Program-made: the position numbers and the translations under genes
Notes under the pieces: generated by a model
Told to the model about the DNA's origin: nothing
Seen by the model: only the letters and a program-made list of their open reading frames with translations
The model's database searches: none
Shown: positions 60,250-64,000 of the stretch, piece after piece
How the letters are laid out: each line of letters starts with the position of its first letter
How positions within the stretch are numbered: the first letter of the stretch is position 1
Source of the DNA: Spirometra erinaceieuropaei
Taxonomy: Eukaryota; Platyhelminthes; Cestoda; Diphyllobothriidea; Diphyllobothriidae
Assembly (NCBI GenBank): GCA_902702965.1
Contig: CACRXP010000015.1
Coordinates: forward strand, 2,266,013-2,330,012
DNA length: 64,000 nucleotides
Direction: 5' to 3'

Positions 60250-60439
60250 TACCAGTGGGACGACTGGGTCGACCCAACCTAAGCTGAACTCTGGCGCAAT
60301 TGCTGCCCGGGCATTCGTCCCCTCCTCCCCCCTCCCTCCCTTCTCCAACATGTTGATTCTCAGCCCATCCCAGACAGGCCCCACTCGTCGCATCTTTGGG
60401 CGCGAATGTGTGTAGACCGTGCCAAGACAGGCAGCCACA

Positions 60440-60660
60440 CTTGCGAATAACGGCGAATAAGAGGGAGACTCGGGTAGCCGTCTTCAGCTAGCCTAACCTC
60501 TTCAGGTTTGGGAGGCCTGGTGTCCGAACTCGGGTCATCGGGTATGAAGCAGTCCAACGTCCTACCACCGAACTGCGGGTCTGTTGCATGGCCTCGAACT
60601 TCAGGGCCTTCAGCACCGGGGGGCGATAAGTCAGAAATGGCCACCCCCCCCCCGCCTTCC
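60440..60660 (-). repeat. tRNA-derived SINE, minus copy
   Basis: Reverse blocks: gtagccgtcttcagctagcc (body), then gtgtccgaactcgggtcatc (B box in reverse, GAGTTCGGAC-like) and cgtcctaccaccgaactgcggg (head). A separate plus body piece (gataagtcagaaatggccac) follows. Confidence 0.55.
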
Positions 60661-60699
60661 TTGTCGTTGCTGGTACCCCATTATCTCCGCATAATACCA

Positions 60700-61480
60700 G
60701 TCGCTAGGCGACTGAATGTGAGAATTTTAGAGTCGGTCCCAATGACTGAGGGGACGAGCACGCCCAGTAGTCTGATTGGTGGGAACCTCTCCACCATGGC
60801 CACACTTGTGTCCCAACTTAATGGGCGCTTTTTCGTTTGTGATTGATTTCGAGTGGAAGTCGTGAATCACTTTCACCTCAGATGGGTCTCACTTCTTACA
60901 AAAAGAGCAAGAAGAACGAATTTTTTTATATGACAAAGAATGATGACAACATTAACCCTTGTACCCTCCTAAAGGTCCAACCGAGCGCTTGTAAATCACA
61001 TTTAGGGAGTATGTGTATGTAGATGGGAGGGCATTCACTCCACAGTACCATCTGCGACCCTTAATGCGAAAAACTCCGACCGCCATAGCGAATCCCCCTT
61101 ATAGGGCAGAATTAGTAAGCAGGTCCTTTCGATTTATTCAAGAAAATAGATCACGACTCCAAGCTTCCAAGTCTATTTACTTGCCAACATCGAAATCCAC
61201 AGCATTTGCTACGATGGCGATAATCTCTGAGGACCGCTGTGATTCATCCGACAGCAGTGTGCTCATGGATATTCACGAAACTCTTTGGCTAGACCAGCAT
61301 CCAGCACGGATGACGAAATCACGGCAATTAACGACTCGGACTCGGACTGACAAGCCACCACCGCATCAATTACGACCCCAGCGGTGATTGCGAGAGCTGT
61401 TAATTACAGTGCGTATACGGTCCCACGGCAGCCACGTGCTATAAATAGTGTACTCCTGGTGCCACCATAACCTTTATCTG
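60700..61480. other. Unassigned stretch with one 124-codon frame
   Basis: The frame at 61013-61387 (starting MYVDGRAFTPQYHLRPLM) has no recognisable domain and is probably chance or a decayed element. Confidence 0.3.
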
Positions 61481-61485
61481 CGAAT

Positions 61486-61572
61486 GCCTCTGATGATGGA
61501 TTCGAGGGAGAATTCGAAACTTCAGGCCAATAAATTTCTTGTTCCAGTGATCGCATCTTCGTCTTCTAAACC
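61486..61572 (+). ncRNA. Hammerhead ribozyme-like motif with a changed cleavage-site triplet
   Basis: GCCT, CTGATGA (61490-61496), stem II GGATTC gaggga GAATTC (six pairs, one wobble), GAAAC (61516-61520), then TTC instead of GTC, and AGGC closing a perfect stem I. The loss of the G that completes ACGU would weaken intermolecular stem III. The tail is as at 68-152. Confidence 0.6.
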
Positions 61573-61681
61573 TGTAAGTTGAAACGACAGATCATAGAAG
61601 TCTTTTCTGGTGAGCTTCCCCCCCTTTAATGTCACGTTAACCTTGAGTCAGCTTGGCAAGGTTCAGGGATCCGGATTAATG

Positions 61682-61898
61682 ATTTGAGCGATAATATGGA
61701 CTCACCGAAACAGGTTTGTTGGACCGCTAAGGTCTCGAAGAGCTTGGTTAGCTCACCTTTGTCAAAGCGCAAAATGCACTTATTCGAACAGAAGTCTGGA
61801 GTGGCATGCTGCGCTTTGACAAAGGTGAGGCGACTAGGCCCTCTGAGACGTCAGTATTCCAATAATCCTGTTCCGGTGAGTTCATCTTGGCTCTCAAA
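61682..61898. repeat. Imperfect palindrome (hairpin), arms about 87 bp
   Basis: 61682-61770 (ttgagcgataatatggactc ... cctttgtcaaagcgca) is the imperfect reverse complement of 61813-61898 (tgcgctttgacaaaggtgag ... gagttcatcttggctctcaa). The loop is about 42 bp. No frame and no second copy in the window, so it may be another foldback element family. Confidence 0.7.
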
Positions 61899-62960
61899 CC
61901 TGAACTCACCGCTTCACTGATGTTGAATAACATTAGGTTCCATAGGTTTTGTTCTCTTATTTATAGGCTACCCCGGAGTCTTAGATGGTGCATTTAGGAC
62001 AGTATACCAGTCGTTCAGGCCTCACCAGGGACCTTATTCCGTTCAAATTAATTTTGCCACAAGAAAGTCAGTGCGAGGTTGTAGGAGCGCCTGCGTTTGA
62101 TGAACCGCAAGTAGTCGTGGCCTCCCCCCAAACTTTTCTTCGAAGCAAAATCTGCGTGCGAAATTTTGACTTCTTCACTATCTCTCTCTCCTGACCTCCC
62201 AAATCGGTTGCAATTTTATGGACGATTTACAATCACGAGGAGGACGACAACAGGTCCGGCTTCACTCGACCCTGCCACCTCATATCAACACGTCCCCCTC
62301 CCCCCCCCAATCACCGCCGAGAGTGCCTTGAATTCAGGTTCAATCCGTCCAACCTCCCCCTCCCCCCCGGGCGCATGCACCTCGGCAACCAGTGTGCAAT
62401 TTAGCAGTTCCACTTGTATCCCTCCACCCTCCACCCCACCCCAACCCAAATCCCCGCAATAAACTCACAATCATCGTCCAAGCAGGTCAACTTTGAATGT
62501 GGGAAATCTGACGGCCGTGAAATTCAATTCCGCGTCTCATCACGGACGTTGGCTGCGGACTGTGGGTTGCCCGGTTGGGAGTTACGTCAAAACCCACGCG
62601 GGCCCATTGATCACGCCCGGGGAGTCTGGCCAACGCCATCGACAGATCCGTCAGACATTAATCCCCTGGAGCTAAGGGAGGAGTTCCTGGCTTGTGCGCA
62701 GTAACTCAAAACACGTTATGAAGTTTTCCAGCGCGCCAGGACGTCTTCGAATTCCCGACCGAAAAAATGGCTATTACCCACATTACGCATTGGATCTCAG
62801 CCCCCATGTTTACAGTGGAGATCCCTTTTTACGTATGGCGGACCTCCTCCAGTTAGAATAACAAATTTCTCGATCATATTATTCTTTATTGTCATGGTTT
62901 CTGCAGACAGGTAAGGAGAACCAGGCCTAACGAGATTAAATAGAACATTTCAAGAGAATC
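61899..62960. other. Unassigned stretch before the last Penelope-like element
   Basis: C-rich sequence at 62290-62460 and frames of 96-98 codons without recognisable domains. Part could be the decayed 5' region of the next element. Confidence 0.35.
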
Positions 62961-62965
62961 GACAC

Positions 62966-63586
62966 ATGCGCCAATTACAGCCACGCATGGCCCAATGTAG
63001 TAGTAAGACAGTAGGAAATTTTATAAGACCGATCAAACCCGCCACACCGACTGCCGAAAAGAAAACTTTGTTCCTCAAAGTCCCTTTTCAAGGGAACGCT
63101 GCGAGTGAACTCCTAAGGAGACGCCTTGATCAAGCTGTCTCGCGAACCTTCCCAGCAGCAAGGGTTCAAATATCATTCGCTACCAACCCTATTTTACGCG
63201 GAGAAGGTAAGGATAAGTTGCCACCGCAGACCACCACAATGTGCGTCTATTCCTTCACTTGCTCCTGTGGAGCAGGTTATATTGGTCGCACGAGTAGGCG
63301 CTTATCCAAGAGAATACGCGAACACCTTCCCGCATGGCTGGCAAAAGGTGAAACTAGGAGAATAGACAGCGCCATTCTCGCGCATGTTGTCGATGCCGGA
63401 CATCGTGTGGACCCCAACGAAGCTTTTCGTGTGATTTATAAGGTCCCATCGAGCTACCCTAAGGTACTAGGCCAACGCCTGTTAGCGATAGCAGAAGCGG
63501 CCGCCATTAGGTTACGAAAGCCAATCTTATGCGCAGAGAAGAACCACGTTCAGGCTCCGCGCCTACAGTGGTCGAAGATCGTCTAA
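62966..63586 (+). CDS. Penelope-like GIY-YIG endonuclease region, open reading frame
   Basis: A 206-codon open frame. After a linker (SSKTVGNFIRPIKP, EKKTLFLKVPFQGNAASELL) comes the GIY-YIG nuclease: MCVYSFTCSCGAGYIGRTSR with the YIG motif intact, LSKRIREHLPAWLAKGE, SAILAHVVDAGHRVD, AFRVIYKVPSSYPKVLGQRL, and a basic C-terminus. In a complete element this domain cuts target DNA for retrotransposition. Upstream RT sequence is absent, so the copy is 5'-truncated, but this part has no frame break, unlike the sister copy at 12.6-13.1 kb. It is therefore the youngest Penelope fragment in the window. Confidence 0.82.
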   Translation: MRQLQPRMAQCSSKTVGNFIRPIKPATPTAEKKTLFLKVPFQGNAASELLRRRLDQAVSRTFPAARVQISFATNPILRGEGKDKLPPQTTTMCVYSFTCSCGAGYIGRTSRRLSKRIREHLPAWLAKGETRRIDSAILAHVVDAGHRVDPNEAFRVIYKVPSSYPKVLGQRLLAIAEAAAIRLRKPILCAEKNHVQAPRLQWSKIV

Positions 63587-63790
63587 CGCTGCAACTCTCC
63601 CTGCCCTTCCGCTCTCACCCCGCCCTGACACTGACTGCTATTACCCTCCCCCACATTCCCACACCCCGCCGGTGTTTTAAGGAGAACTTTTATCGATTTC
63701 TCTCATCGCTGACATGTTCCCATATAACTGTACTGGCCCGACGAGCATTTATCAAAAGCTACGTATGCTCGCCACCTCGTCTTCCGATTA
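63587..63790 (+). mobile_element. 3' tail of the Penelope-like element with a hammerhead-like motif
   Basis: Tail blocks ccctgcccttccgctctcac, ccccacattcccacaccccg, cttttatcgatttctctcat, catataactgtactgg match 13100-13240 and 55470-55640. At about 63737 CCGACGA, then nine bases and AAAAGC replace CTGACGA...GAAAGC, so the motif is decayed here even though the protein frame is intact. Confidence 0.65.
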
Positions 63791-64000
63791 CTGGCGAAAT
63801 CGTGTGTTTTCTGATCGTGCCAGGACAAATTCCGGATGATAATGTAAACTACAAGCTACACCTTGTGTTTGTCGTAATTTTAAACAATTTGTCTGCTGTC
63901 CGTAAAGCCCTTCAACCAACCGCTTAGGGGCAGATGAAATTCAAATAAAAAGGGAGATCGTGGAGCAACCTGTTCTACTAGAAAAGACCATCTAGCCAGT
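63791..64000. other. End of window, nothing recognised
   Basis: No feature supported. Confidence 0.3.

Overview
This is eukaryotic genomic DNA, most likely from a parasitic flatworm. I lean towards a diphyllobothriidean tapeworm (Spirometra, Dibothriocephalus or Schistocephalus type), but no single marker proves the genus. The case rests on split animal genes with both tiny introns (38, 45 and 59 bp) and multi-kilobase introns, on many decayed Penelope-like retroelements with hammerhead-ribozyme tails, on a CR1/Jockey-like LINE, on tRNA-derived SINEs, on long TAG microsatellites, and on TTAGGG-like interstitial telomeric tracts. A 74-base assembly gap lies at 14840-14913. Most open frames of 60-100 codons are chance frames in repeats. 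Three host genes can be reconstructed from exons with matching phases and GT/AG borders. (1) A two-exon TCTEX1-domain dynein light chain (DYNLT5/TCTEX1D type) lies on the plus strand at 4280-7737. (2) NELFCD, the NELF-C/D (TH1) subunit of negative elongation factor, lies on the minus strand: ten exons from 28878 down to 15012, with the last C-terminal exons not found. (3) A MYT1/ST18-type C2HC zinc-finger gene lies on the minus strand from about 57181 down to 42579, with a PxDLS motif in the first coding exon and two linked fingers. Layout: 1-2230 almost featureless; 2230-3740 SINEs and a foldback element; 4.3-7.7 kb the dynein light chain with a foldback element in its intron; 7.7-15 kb repeats, a Penelope-like element and a TAG tract; 15-28.9 kb NELFCD with large introns full of repeats; 29.6-32.6 kb LINE remains; 33-42.5 kb sparse repeats and a tandem duplication; 42.6-57.4 kb the MYT1-like gene with three Penelope remnants, telomere-like tracts and foldback elements in its introns; 57.8-60.3 kb two more foldback elements; 62.9-63.8 kb the 3' part of a Penelope-like element with an intact GIY-YIG reading frame. 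Two repeat systems deserve most attention. First, Penelope-derived sequences carry minimal hammerhead-ribozyme motifs, CUGANGA, stem II, GAAAC, GUC, in which the stem III hairpin is replaced by the self-complementary tetranucleotide ACGU. That arrangement is expected to work only as a dimer. Several of these sit in head-to-head pairs. Second, nine elements of roughly 1 kb, full or partial, are foldback MITEs flanked by TA. They have long palindromic arms around an asymmetric core that occurs in either orientation. A separate small inverted-repeat element, present twice, carries its own telomere-like array.
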